NCBI RefSeq assembly: GCF_029240175.1
Contig: NZ_JARBTM010000003.1
Span: 1-64,000, forward strand
Direction of reading: 5' to 3'
Source: Anaerosolibacter sp.
GTDB taxonomy: Bacteria; Bacillota; Clostridia; Peptostreptococcales; Thermotaleaceae
DNA: 64,000 nucleotides
Under the pieces are notes generated by a model. It was not told the origin of the DNA and searched no databases. It saw only the letters and a program-made list of their open reading frames with translations. Shown piece by piece: positions 33,211 through 42,327 of this stretch. The number at the start of each line of letters is the position of its first letter. Within the stretch, counting starts at the first letter, position 1. The position numbers and the translations under genes are program-made.

Positions 33211-35568
33211 ATGAAAGGTAAAAAATTAGCTGCTAGCTTGGTTGTGACATTGGCTTTTAGTACAGTAGCCCCTGTCTTCGCCGATAGTACCATATCCATT
33301 GGGAATATATCGGTTACACCTATATCAGCACCTGCAAATGCCGTGGTGATTCAGGATGCATCAAAGTCTGAGATTAGCAAAGAAAAGGCGATGGAGATTG
33401 CCAAGGAAGCTTTAAAGAAGCACTTTGATCTCGAATTGGATGATAAGAAATACCAGTCCAACATTGAGTACCGCAAAGATTGGAACGATCCAGAGCGGAA
33501 TGTTTGGGCCATGTATTGGAATTACAACGATCCTATGGAATACAGCCATGCAGGGGTGACCATTGATGGGAAGTCAGGAAAAATATTAGAGATGAACAAA
33601 GATGGTGGAAAATACGGAGAGCAGACACCTAAGAAAACCCTAATCACCAGAGAAGAAGCACAAGAGAAGGCGGAAGCATTTATTGAAAAAATCCTGCCTG
33701 GACTTGTAAAACAGACAAAATTGATGCCTTTGTATGAGGATTATGGTCCTATACCTTATGGAAACCCAAATCCGATCTTCTACCATTTTAACTATCAGCG
33801 CGTTGTGGATGAAGCAAAATATGATGCCAACTATATCAACGTAGGAATAGATGGGGCAACAGGAGAAATAAGAAATTTCAACTATCGATGGGAAGATGAA
33901 CTGAAGCTTCCAAGCAAGTCTGGAATCATGACCGTGGAAGAAGCGAGCAAGATTCTACGGGATAAGACCAAAATGGAATTGATTTATCTGCCAATCCGTG
34001 ACGAGTTTAACTATCAACCGATTCCAAAATCCCTAAAGCTGGCGTACAGACCTAGCTATGATTTTGCAAACATGTTAGATGCTAAGACTGGCAAAATGAT
34101 AGGCTGGAATGGTAAAGACCAAGATCAGCAGCTTCAAGCAGCGGGATTGACAGAGAAACAGATTGCAGAAATCAAAAAGAGCGCAAAGCCTATTGTGAAG
34201 AAAGCGGAAGTGATTACCCAGGAAAGAGCCAAGGAACTCGCCATAGAGATTTTAAAGAATGAAATTGAGGGCGATGTAAAAATCAATAACGTCAATTATG
34301 TGGAAGGTGACGGTTATTGGGAAACTGCTGGAAGAAAGGCTTGGAATATTGACTTTACGGTAGAAAAGAAAGCAGACCCAAAGGTAGATGCCAAATTATC
34401 TATTATGCCTATAAATAATGGTAGAGTGATGATTGATGCCCAAACAGAAGAATTGATCGCATTTTCCAACTGGCAGAATGACATGGTATATGGACAGCCT
34501 TTTGACCCTGTATTGACATGGGAAGAGGCATATAACAAAGCCATAGATATGGTAAAGAAGTACCAGCCTGATAAAATTGACCAGATCAAAACAGAACAGG
34601 TTTTTGTAAAAAACTATGAAATGATTGACGGCAGAGAAATTCCACCGATGGAATACTATTTCAATTTTACCAGAACAGTAAATGGTATAATTTATGAAGA
34701 CAATCAAATCAATGTGAGCTTTAATTCAAAAACAGGAAAGCTCCAGAACTTTAATTCCAGATGGAACGAGGACTTAAAATTCCCTGCCAGAGAAAATGCA
34801 ATCTCCTTAGAAACAGCAAAGGATAAGTTCTTTGATATCAATGAAGTGGAATTAGGATACTATAGATACAACACAATCAATGATTACCAAAATCCTAAAT
34901 ACGATACAAGATTGATTTATAGGCTTTTATCATTAAAACCTCAATATAACTTGATTGATGCCATCAGTGGAAAGTTCATTGACTACAATGGAAGAACAAT
35001 GCCTGAGGTTTCCCAGGGAGATTTTAATGAGAAAATCAAAGGACACTGGGTAGAAAAACAAGCAAAAATCCTGGCACAGCAAGGGATTATAGATAAGGAT
35101 ACCTTCAATCCTGATCAGGAAATATCTAGAATAGAAGCGGTGAAAATGTTGGTATCAGCAAGGGGAATGGATTATTATTATCCTCTAAAGGAAGCTGCTG
35201 CTGAAGTGAAATATTCTGACGTCAGTGAAGATGACAGCGACCTACGATTTATCTATATGGCCATGAGACATGGAATCATTGAAAATAAAGAGGGTAAATT
35301 TAACGGCAGCGAAGTGATCAACCGAGAAGAATTGGTTGTGATGCTGGTGAAGATGCTGCGCTATGATGCATTGGCCAAAGCCAGTGATATATTCAATGTT
35401 TCCTTTGCCGATAAGGACAGTATCAAACCAGAGGTGTTAGGTTATGCAGCCATTGCCCAAGGGTTAAAGCTTGTAGATGGCAGTGGAAGCTTTAGATCTG
35501 CAGACAAAGCCACCATGGCTGAAACCGCAGACATGATTTATAAAGCATTAAGCTATGTGAATCGCTAG
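33211..35568 (+). CDS. secreted YcdB/YcdC-repeat protein with SLH domains
   Basis: A 785-residue exported protein with a signal peptide (cleavage near VFADS, about residue 25). Four related repeats of the YcdB/YcdC (PepSY-like) type fill residues about 50-600; each starts with a helix such as ISKEKAMEIAKEAL and has a VTIDGKSGKILEM-like strand pair. The C-terminus (about 605-785) has S-layer-homology-like units (IKGHWVEKQAKILAQQGII) that would anchor it to the cell wall. Function unknown. A strong AAGGAGG precedes the ATG. The next gene is a paralogue. Confidence 0.82.
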   Translation: MKGKKLAASLVVTLAFSTVAPVFADSTISIGNISVTPISAPANAVVIQDASKSEISKEKAMEIAKEALKKHFDLELDDKKYQSNIEYRKDWNDPERNVWAMYWNYNDPMEYSHAGVTIDGKSGKILEMNKDGGKYGEQTPKKTLITREEAQEKAEAFIEKILPGLVKQTKLMPLYEDYGPIPYGNPNPIFYHFNYQRVVDEAKYDANYINVGIDGATGEIRNFNYRWEDELKLPSKSGIMTVEEASKILRDKTKMELIYLPIRDEFNYQPIPKSLKLAYRPSYDFANMLDAKTGKMIGWNGKDQDQQLQAAGLTEKQIAEIKKSAKPIVKKAEVITQERAKELAIEILKNEIEGDVKINNVNYVEGDGYWETAGRKAWNIDFTVEKKADPKVDAKLSIMPINNGRVMIDAQTEELIAFSNWQNDMVYGQPFDPVLTWEEAYNKAIDMVKKYQPDKIDQIKTEQVFVKNYEMIDGREIPPMEYYFNFTRTVNGIIYEDNQINVSFNSKTGKLQNFNSRWNEDLKFPARENAISLETAKDKFFDINEVELGYYRYNTINDYQNPKYDTRLIYRLLSLKPQYNLIDAISGKFIDYNGRTMPEVSQGDFNEKIKGHWVEKQAKILAQQGIIDKDTFNPDQEISRIEAVKMLVSARGMDYYYPLKEAAAEVKYSDVSEDDSDLRFIYMAMRHGIIENKEGKFNGSEVINREELVVMLVKMLRYDALAKASDIFNVSFADKDSIKPEVLGYAAIAQGLKLVDGSGSFRSADKATMAETADMIYKALSYVNR

Positions 35569-35571
35569 TAT

Positions 35572-35598
35572 AAGGGAGACGAAAGTCTCCCTTTTTTG
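35572..35598 (+). terminator. intrinsic terminator
   Basis: AAGGGAGAC (35572-35580), loop GAAA, GTCTCCCTT (35585-35593), then Ts. Confidence 0.88.
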
Positions 35599-35599
35599 T

Positions 35600-35692
35600 G
35601 GTTAAAGGTTAAGGCTAAGGCTAAGGTTAAGAAAAAGACCCTCAGCGTTGTACACAAGCAAATTCTCAACCTTAACCTCAGCCTCAACCTCG
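35600..35692. repeat. GGTTAAGGTTGAGG-type hexamer repeats, inverted
   Basis: Units of GGTTAA/GGCTAA on the left (35600-35631) and CTTAACC/CCTCAACC on the right (about 35664-35690). Other copies: 39891-40024; single arms at 25782-25802 and 46985-47008. Confidence 0.7.
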
Positions 35693-35831
35693 CGTAGCTT
35701 TGCTACGCAGTATTTATTACATTCCTATTACAAAATACCCAATTGCTCATAATATTAGGTAAAATATGGTAGAATTGTAAGGTAGGTTTAGGAAATACCT
35801 ACATGGAAGTCAAAAAAACAGGGGGAATGGA

Positions 35832-38117
35832 TTGAAAATGAAGAAACTTATTAGTATGGTCCTTGTACTTGTGCTGTTGTTGGGAATGATGATACCGGCG
35901 TTTGGCGAGGAAAAAAATAATGGCATTAATGAGGAAAATCTGAAGATTACAAAGGATGAAGCAAAGGAAATTGCCATTAAGAGATTAAAAGAATACCTTG
36001 ATGTTCAGGTGGAAGAAAAAAAGTTTCAGACGAGAATGGAGCTGAGATCGGATTATGAAGATCCTCAAAATTCGCTTTGGCATATCAATTGGGACTTTAA
36101 CGACAATGCAAAGAGCATCCATATCAATGTATCCGTAGATGGAAGTGATGGGAGTATCCGCAGCCTTAGTCAGCAAGAATATATCCATAGTCAGGAACGT
36201 GCTGCCATTGCAACAATCACAGAGGAGCAAGGTAAGCAGTTGGCGGAAAAATTTGTTCAGAAGTTTCATCCAGAAATATATAAACAGGTGAAATTGGTAG
36301 GCGACGGGGCGATGAATTACGGTCCAGGTTCCTATTATTCTACCAATTATTCCTTTCGATATGTGCAAACGGTGAACGGGCTATCCTTTGAACCCAATTA
36401 CATGACTGTAGAGGTGGATGGCATTAAAGGAAAGATCACAGGATTTTCCTATCGATGGAGAGATGGACTGACATTTCCAGGGGTGAAGGAAGTCATTGGT
36501 GAAGAAAAGGCAAAAACTTTATTTGAAAAAGAGCTAAAAATGGAATTGAGATATATGCCGCATCGACCACAGCCCTATGATTATAACAGCCCCATAAAGA
36601 CGATTAAGCTGGCATATTATCCTACATTTACCACAGGTGATCAAGTGGATGCGAAAGAAGGAAAATTCCTCATATGGCCAGCAAGAAAGCAAGAAGACAA
36701 AATGGAGAAGGACATCAGTGAAAAACAAAAAGAAGAAATTTTCAATAGTGGGAAGAAGATAGAAGCACGGACAAAAGAAATGGATGAAAGTCAAGCTGCT
36801 CAAATCATGAAGGAGCAGCTCGAGAAAACATTTGGTGAAGGCTATGAAATAGAGAGCTTACGATACATGGAAAATGAAGACTATTGGGAATCCTCTGGGA
36901 AAAAAGCTTGGTCTGGACAGTTTGTTAAAAAAGATGGAGATACTCGTTATAATGACAGGGGCCAAATCACCATCGATGCCCTAACCGGGGAGCTCATCAA
37001 CCTCACTAGCCACAATTGGAGGGACATGGAAGAAAAATTTGAACCTGTTCTTTCATGGGAAGAGGGATACGATAAGGCTATAGAAAGCATCAAAGAATAC
37101 TTCCCTCATAAAATAAAGGAAATTGAAACAAAGAGTGCTTATATAAAATCCTCATATTTGGTCAATGGAAAGGAAATAGAGCAGCCATATTATTACTTTA
37201 GCTTTCCAAGGCTTGTCAACGGCATTGCATACCCGGAGGATGGAATTACTGTTGAATTGGATCGAAAGACAGGACAATTTCAATCCATACGATGTATGTG
37301 GAATGACTATGCAGTATTTCCAAATCCAGCAGATCGAATCAAAGAAGACAAAGCCCTGGAGATCTTCTTTGAAGACTACGGGCCTAACTTAATATATACC
37401 TTGTATAACAGCTCATCAGATCCTCAAAAGCCAGTTGAGGAAGTTAAACTGGTATATCGACTGAATCGTGATACTGCCTATATGTATATGCCGTATTCCA
37501 ATGTGGACGCTTTGACTGGGGAGAAAATTGATTATCAAGGTGGGGTAATCAGTAGCAAGGGGAATTCCTTTAAGGAAAAGATCAAGGGCCACTGGGCAGA
37601 AAAAGAGATAAATATTTTGGCAAACCAAGGAATCATCGATGTGAGCCAGTTTGATATGGACAAAGAAATCACCCTCATGGAAGCCATCAAGATCATGGTG
37701 AATGCCAAAGGATATGAGACCTATAGACTTCGGGGTGTTGATACGTTGAAGTTTGGAGACTATAAGGCAGAGGATAGTGAATATAAATACCTTCAAATGG
37801 CAGTGCTCTATGGTATCCTAGAGAATAAGTCCATGGTCTTCGATGGAGAGAAAAAGATTTCTCGAGAAGAACTAGCAAATCTGATGGTCAGGCTGCTTAG
37901 ATATGAGAATGTGGCGAAGATACAAGGAATCTATACCCTTCCTTATAGTGACAAAGGAGAGGTAAACCCTGAATACCTTGGAGCCATGGCTCTTTGTACT
38001 GGTTTAGAGATTATCAATGACCAGGATGGAAAGATCAGGCCAAAAGACAATGCAACCATGGTAGAAATGGCCATAGCAGTGTATAAGGCAATGGAGAACA
38101 TCCAGCCAATTCGTTAG
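35832..38117 (+). CDS. secreted YcdB/YcdC-repeat protein with SLH domains, paralogue
   Basis: A 761-residue protein with the same layout as the gene upstream: signal peptide (MKMKKLISMVLVLVLLLGM, cleavage near AFGEE), four YcdB/YcdC-type repeats and C-terminal S-layer-homology-like units (IKGHWAEKEINILANQGII). The start is TTG 35832 (GGGGG six bases upstream) or ATG 35838. The pair arose by tandem duplication but has diverged widely. Each has its own terminator, so they are separate transcripts. Role unknown; a surface-anchored structural or inhibitor-like function is possible. Confidence 0.82.
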   Translation: MKMKKLISMVLVLVLLLGMMIPAFGEEKNNGINEENLKITKDEAKEIAIKRLKEYLDVQVEEKKFQTRMELRSDYEDPQNSLWHINWDFNDNAKSIHINVSVDGSDGSIRSLSQQEYIHSQERAAIATITEEQGKQLAEKFVQKFHPEIYKQVKLVGDGAMNYGPGSYYSTNYSFRYVQTVNGLSFEPNYMTVEVDGIKGKITGFSYRWRDGLTFPGVKEVIGEEKAKTLFEKELKMELRYMPHRPQPYDYNSPIKTIKLAYYPTFTTGDQVDAKEGKFLIWPARKQEDKMEKDISEKQKEEIFNSGKKIEARTKEMDESQAAQIMKEQLEKTFGEGYEIESLRYMENEDYWESSGKKAWSGQFVKKDGDTRYNDRGQITIDALTGELINLTSHNWRDMEEKFEPVLSWEEGYDKAIESIKEYFPHKIKEIETKSAYIKSSYLVNGKEIEQPYYYFSFPRLVNGIAYPEDGITVELDRKTGQFQSIRCMWNDYAVFPNPADRIKEDKALEIFFEDYGPNLIYTLYNSSSDPQKPVEEVKLVYRLNRDTAYMYMPYSNVDALTGEKIDYQGGVISSKGNSFKEKIKGHWAEKEINILANQGIIDVSQFDMDKEITLMEAIKIMVNAKGYETYRLRGVDTLKFGDYKAEDSEYKYLQMAVLYGILENKSMVFDGEKKISREELANLMVRLLRYENVAKIQGIYTLPYSDKGEVNPEYLGAMALCTGLEIINDQDGKIRPKDNATMVEMAIAVYKAMENIQPIR

Positions 38118-38121
38118 AAGC

Positions 38122-38160
38122 AAAAGAAGTGGAAAAGTTTCATTTTCCACTTCTTTTTTT
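38122..38160 (+). terminator. intrinsic terminator
   Basis: AAAAGAAGTGGAAAA / TTTTCCACTTCTTTT 15-bp stem with a six-base loop and a run of Ts. Confidence 0.85.
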
Positions 38161-38284
38161 GTTTAGACTGTCATACATATATAGAGACGAGTTAGCCTTG
38201 GACATTGGAAAAAACATAACATATTTTTGCATCCGATAAATATTATTATAGTAGGAAATTCAAGGTATAAAGGAGGAAAAAGGA

Positions 38285-39859
38285 ATGGCTGTAGAATTGA
38301 TTAGAGATTTACTGAAGATAGACCAGTTGGTAGGAGAAGAGCATGCACAGGCCTTAGTGGAGGGTGATATTGTCGTTCCTGATGTAAAGCCTGATATATC
38401 ACGGATATTATCAGTGGATGGGATCGTGAATATAACGAGTAAAGAATCAGTTCAAGACAAAATCATCGTGGATGGGTCTGTTCAATTTAAGATTTTGTAT
38501 GCTTCCGATATGGGAGACCAGCCTATCTATGGAATGAATGCCAGTGCCAGCTTTAGTCAAAACATTGATATCCAGGGCACAACCCCAGATATGAATTGTG
38601 ACGTAACTGGAGATATTGAACATATCGATTTTAACATCGTCAATGAAAGAAAAGTAGCCGTTAAGATTGTCCTAAACCTATCAGGGAAGAGCTATGGTGT
38701 TTCCAAAATGGATATTTTACGGGAAATCCAGGGGGTACCTGATATTCAGCTGCTTAAACAGCAGGTACGTTATAGTGATATGGTGGGAAGTAATGCAGCA
38801 GATACCATCGTGAGAGAGAACTTTGAGATTGACGAAAATATGCCAGAGATTCGAGAAATTTTACGCTGTGATGCCTATGCAGTGGAAAAGGAAACCAAGG
38901 TAACTGATGGCAAAGTAATCGTAGGGGGCGTCGTCAAAACAAATACCCTTTATGTGGGAGAAGATGAGCGTAATCCTCTATGCCTTGTAAAGCATGAAGT
39001 GCCCTTTACACACTTTGTTGAGATTCCAGCGGCCATGGCCCATATGGACTGTAAAGTAGCATTGAAAGTAGACGAAGTATACACCGATGTAAAGGAAAAT
39101 GTTGATGGAGATAGAATGCTCTTTGAAATGGAAGCCATTGTAAAAGTCCATGCTGCAGTCAGTGAGCTGGAAGAGAAAGAAGTCATTGTAGATGCCTATT
39201 CTCCAAGCAAGGCCATGAAGCTTGACAAGAAAAAAGTAAACTACAACTTAACTGTGGGCAGCAATTCTGCCAATGCAGTAGTAAAAGAAATGCTTGAAGT
39301 GCCTGATCAGTTCCCAGAAGCATTTAAGGTATTTAATGTAAATGTGAAGCCAGTCATGACAGATTACCGGTTGGTAGAAGACAAGAATGTGATTGAAGGG
39401 ATCATAGAGGCCAATGTGCTTTATCTTTCTCAAGATAAGGATCAGCCAGTACATAGCTTCCGACAAGAGGTACCATTCCGCCACTTTATTGAAATGCCTG
39501 GTGTAGATGATAACATGAATGCTGATGTGAATTTAGCCGTTAATGATGTGGATTATAGTCTTATCAATCCAACCCAGGTAGAGATCAAGGTAAACGTTGG
39601 GGCATCCTGTGTGGTCACAAAGAAGGCCCAAGTAGAGCTTCTGGTGAACGCAGAGGAATCCGAAGAAGTAGTTGATCTAAAGAGCCGACCAAGTATCACC
39701 ATCTACTTTGTCCAGCCAGGAGATACCCTATGGAAGATTGCGAAACGCTACAATACCACAGTCAACGAATTGGTAGCAGCCAACGATATTGAAGATCCAA
39801 GCATGATCAAATCAGGGGATCGATTGGTGATTCAAAAGACATATGAATATAAGTTTTAG
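38285..39859 (+). CDS. sipL: SPOCS (DUF3794) and LysM protein, SipL-like
   Basis: A 524-residue protein with three SPOCS-type (DUF3794) repeats (about 30-150, 165-290 and 320-440), each with the VPDVKPDISRIL-like or DENMPEIREIL-like opening, and a C-terminal LysM domain (about 475-520: YFVQPGDTLWKIAKRYNTTVNELVAAN). This is the architecture of SipL, the Clostridioides difficile partner of SpoIVA that guides the coat onto the forespore. The gene stands just before ispE, as in that organism. No signal peptide: mother-cell cytoplasm. AAAGGAGGAAAAAGG precedes the ATG. Confidence 0.83.
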   Translation: MAVELIRDLLKIDQLVGEEHAQALVEGDIVVPDVKPDISRILSVDGIVNITSKESVQDKIIVDGSVQFKILYASDMGDQPIYGMNASASFSQNIDIQGTTPDMNCDVTGDIEHIDFNIVNERKVAVKIVLNLSGKSYGVSKMDILREIQGVPDIQLLKQQVRYSDMVGSNAADTIVRENFEIDENMPEIREILRCDAYAVEKETKVTDGKVIVGGVVKTNTLYVGEDERNPLCLVKHEVPFTHFVEIPAAMAHMDCKVALKVDEVYTDVKENVDGDRMLFEMEAIVKVHAAVSELEEKEVIVDAYSPSKAMKLDKKKVNYNLTVGSNSANAVVKEMLEVPDQFPEAFKVFNVNVKPVMTDYRLVEDKNVIEGIIEANVLYLSQDKDQPVHSFRQEVPFRHFIEMPGVDDNMNADVNLAVNDVDYSLINPTQVEIKVNVGASCVVTKKAQVELLVNAEESEEVVDLKSRPSITIYFVQPGDTLWKIAKRYNTTVNELVAANDIEDPSMIKSGDRLVIQKTYEYKF

Positions 39860-39861
39860 AG

Positions 39862-39890
39862 AAGAATCCGTGCATTGCACGGATTCTTTT
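39862..39890 (+). terminator. intrinsic terminator of the sipL-like gene
   Basis: AAGAATCCGTGC (39862-39873) / GCACGGATTCTT (39877-39888), a perfect 12-bp stem, followed by Ts. Confidence 0.88.
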
Positions 39891-40024
39891 AGGTTGAGGT
39901 TAAGGTTGAGGCTAAGGAAAAGATAAAGACAGTATAAGGTTGAAGTTAAGCAGCTTGGGCAATTCTGTAGAGAAAGCCTCGAAGAACTGCCTTAAAAACC
40001 TTAACCTTAACCTCAACCTTAATC
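39891..40024. repeat. GGTTAAGGTTGAGG-type hexamer repeats, inverted
   Basis: Left arm 39891-39917 and right arm 39998-40024 are near-exact inverted copies made of GGTTGA/GGTTAA/GGCTAA units, with about 80 bp between. Confidence 0.72.
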
Positions 40025-40138
40025 TCCTAAAATATTTCCCCAATTACTTATTTTCCTGTATAATATCTTTAGATCTATACATCAAATGCTAAATAGGTGT
40101 TACACTATACGAGACTGGACTTATATGGGGTGAAAAGT

Positions 40139-41008
40139 TTGAGTGAGCTTAAAATACGTGGAAGAGCAAAGATAAATCTATCACTGGATGTACTAAGAAG
40201 ACGGGAAGATGGTTATCATGAAATAAAGATGATCATGCAGCAGGTAGATCTATATGATGAGATTACCTTGAGGGAGATTGAGGAGGGTATTAGACTCCAG
40301 TGCAATTGTGAGTTTATTCCTGCGGATGAAGGAAATATTGCCTATCGAGCAGCAAAGCTAATCAAGGAGAAATATCATATCCAGAAGGGCATATATATAT
40401 ATATTGAAAAGAATATACCTGTGGCGGCGGGATTGGCTGGAGGAAGCACCAATGCAGCAGCTGTGCTGTTAGGATTAAACAGCCTATGGAATCTAGGCGC
40501 AAGCAAGGAGGAGCTGATGGCCCTTGGATTGCAGTTAGGTGCCGATGTACCGTTTTGTGTCCTAGGAGGCGCTGCTTTAGCAGAAGGGATTGGGGAAAAG
40601 CTGACACCCATCCAAGGCCTTGAGAACACATGGGTGGTATTGTGCAAACCCAATATCGGTGTATCCACTGCCGATGTATATAAAAATTTAAATATAAATA
40701 ACATTCAACAGCACCCTGATACAGAGAGGATATTGGATGCTTTGTGTAGAAAAGATATACAAACTGTAGCAGGAAATCTTAAGAATGTGCTGGAACAGGT
40801 AACGGAGCAAATGCATCCGATTGTCAGAGATATCAAAAGAAGGATGTTGGAGTACAATGCCCTGGGGAGCATCATGAGCGGCAGCGGCCCTACGGTATTT
40901 GGCCTGTATAAGGACTACAACAAGGCGAAAAGTGCCTTTGATAACCTGAACAAGGTCTACAAACAGACCTATGTGGTGAAAACTTTTAGTGGGGTGGAAG
41001 GACTATGA
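40139..41008 (+). CDS. ispE: 4-diphosphocytidyl-2-C-methyl-D-erythritol kinase
   Basis: A 289-residue GHMP kinase of the non-mevalonate isoprenoid pathway. Motifs: RGRAKINLSLDVLRRREDGYHEI at the N-terminus, the ATP loop PVAAGLAGGSTNAAAVL and SGSGPTVFGL near the C-terminus. Start TTG 40139 is chosen because GGGGTGAA precedes it and the family begins there; the frame is open to 40097. It overlaps the next gene by four bases. Confidence 0.92.
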   Translation: MSELKIRGRAKINLSLDVLRRREDGYHEIKMIMQQVDLYDEITLREIEEGIRLQCNCEFIPADEGNIAYRAAKLIKEKYHIQKGIYIYIEKNIPVAAGLAGGSTNAAAVLLGLNSLWNLGASKEELMALGLQLGADVPFCVLGGAALAEGIGEKLTPIQGLENTWVVLCKPNIGVSTADVYKNLNINNIQQHPDTERILDALCRKDIQTVAGNLKNVLEQVTEQMHPIVRDIKRRMLEYNALGSIMSGSGPTVFGLYKDYNKAKSAFDNLNKVYKQTYVVKTFSGVEGL

Positions 41009-41685
41009 GTATTAACGGATTAAGCGGATTGAAGCTTCAAAATTATCAGCCCCTCCGGGATGTAGTATTTGAGCATCTAAGAAATTCAATTTTAAATGGA
41101 GATTTAAAGCCTGGAGAAAGATTAATGGAAGTACAATTGGCAGAACAGCTTGGTGTCAGCCGCACTCCGGTTAGGGAGGCCATTCGAAAGCTGGAGCTGG
41201 AAGGCTTGGTTGCCATGGTGCCAAGGAAGGGTGCCTATGTGGCCGATGTATCGGTAAAGGATATCCTCGACGTGTTAGAAGTCCGCAGTGTCATGGAGGG
41301 TTTAGCGGCTTATCTGGCAGCGGAACGTATGACCGAAGAAGAATTGGAGGAATTGGAGTTGATTTCCTACCACTTCAAGAGGGCCATGGAAGGCGGAGAT
41401 ACAGAAAGCTTGATCGAAAAGGACATGCAGTTCCATGACAGAATCCTTCGCTCTACCCGCAACAATAAATTGATTCAGATCGCCCAAGGATTGCAGGAAC
41501 AGGTGCAGCGTTTCCGGATCACCTATTTCTCGGAATATAATAAAACCAATGAGTTGCTGGCGGAGCATCAGGCGATTCTAGAAGCCATTGCCAATCGTGA
41601 TGCGGCCCAGGCCCAGCAGGTAACCCAGCACCATATCGATATGTTGGGAAATACCATCATCACCTTTGCAGATAAAGGACGGTAA
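41005..41685 (+). CDS. GntR/FadR-family transcriptional regulator
   Basis: A 226-residue repressor-type protein: winged helix (LGVSRTPVREAIRKLELEGLV at about 47-67) followed by an FCD ligand-binding domain with the conserved His/Asp metal-ligand pattern (FHDRILRSTRNNKL). Coupled to ispE by a four-base overlap. The pairing ispE-GntR regulator is common in clostridia; ligand and target genes unknown. Confidence 0.88.
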   Translation: MSINGLSGLKLQNYQPLRDVVFEHLRNSILNGDLKPGERLMEVQLAEQLGVSRTPVREAIRKLELEGLVAMVPRKGAYVADVSVKDILDVLEVRSVMEGLAAYLAAERMTEEELEELELISYHFKRAMEGGDTESLIEKDMQFHDRILRSTRNNKLIQIAQGLQEQVQRFRITYFSEYNKTNELLAEHQAILEAIANRDAAQAQQVTQHHIDMLGNTIITFADKGR

Positions 41686-41743
41686 AGTGGTGTAATAGAG
41701 AAAGGATACGATGGGACTGTCGTAGACCAAGACTAATAAAATT

Positions 41744-41914
41744 GTAGGGGCGATTCACGAATCGCCCAATGTTAGCAGAATGGTAGTGCCATAGTTGCTG
41801 TCATGCTGAGCACAGCGAAGGATCTCAAAGATCTAAACCCAGATCCTTCACTACGTTCTGGATGACAGAAGGGTGTGGTATCGGGTCTGAGGGCGATTCG
41901 TGAATCGCCCCTAC
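41744..41914. repeat. nested hairpin repeats
   Basis: Outer arms 41744-41767 and 41891-41914 are the same exact 24-bp inverted pair as at 15633-15696. Between them lies a second, different inverted pair: 41798-41825 (CTGTCATGCTGAGCACAGCG type) and 41841-41868 (CTTCACTACGTTCTGGATGA type). The inner family recurs alone at 54001-54083. Confidence 0.72.
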
Positions 41915-41994
41915 TAAGCTAAACATCAATCTTTGGCACATCGTTCTACAAATCAGCAACAGATCAATAATTCCTTACAATCTTAACCTTGTGG

Positions 41995-42023
41995 AGAGAG
42001 GACTTCGGTCCTCTCTATTTTTT
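41995..42023 (+). terminator. intrinsic terminator with TTCG loop
   Basis: AGAGAGGAC (41995-42003), loop TTCG, GTCCTCTCT (42008-42016), then Ts. It lies 310 bp after the GntR-type gene, behind the nested repeat. Confidence 0.85.
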
Positions 42024-42090
42024 TGTATAGCATCACCGTTAGATGCAAACATTATAGAGGATAGAAAATCTTTGAAGAAGGTGAAGAATT

Positions 42091-42312
42091 TTGCTATTGA
42101 AATGGTTGGACCTATTTTATAAAGAGATTCAGGATTTTTATGGCCTTCATGTGATGGTCATCGTCGTGTTGATTGGCTTGTTTGAAGCATTTATTAGTTA
42201 CAAACAATTGACAGAAAAGAAGCTTAAAAGAGAGGCCAAGATTGCTAGATTTATAGGAGCAGGGTATGTGGTCGGTGGTATTGGGCTCTTTATTCTACTT
42301 AAGATATTGTAA
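42091..42312 (+). CDS. small membrane protein preceding the ger operon
   Basis: A 73-residue protein with two hydrophobic segments (about 20-38 and 52-73). Start TTG 42091 after GAAGGTGA. It is 15 bases upstream of the gerA-type gene and so belongs to the same operon. Similar small membrane proteins precede ger operons in other clostridia; role unknown. Confidence 0.65.
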   Translation: MLLKWLDLFYKEIQDFYGLHVMVIVVLIGLFEAFISYKQLTEKKLKREAKIARFIGAGYVVGGIGLFILLKIL

Positions 42313-42327
42313 GAGAGGAGGATTGCC

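Noticed and set aside
38165-38185. Shared GTCATACATATATA sequence upstream of the genes at 33211 and 38285 as a sigma-E promoter
   Set aside because: The CATACATAT box fits a -10, but no -35 match was found at the right distance in either place, so it is not listed as a promoter.
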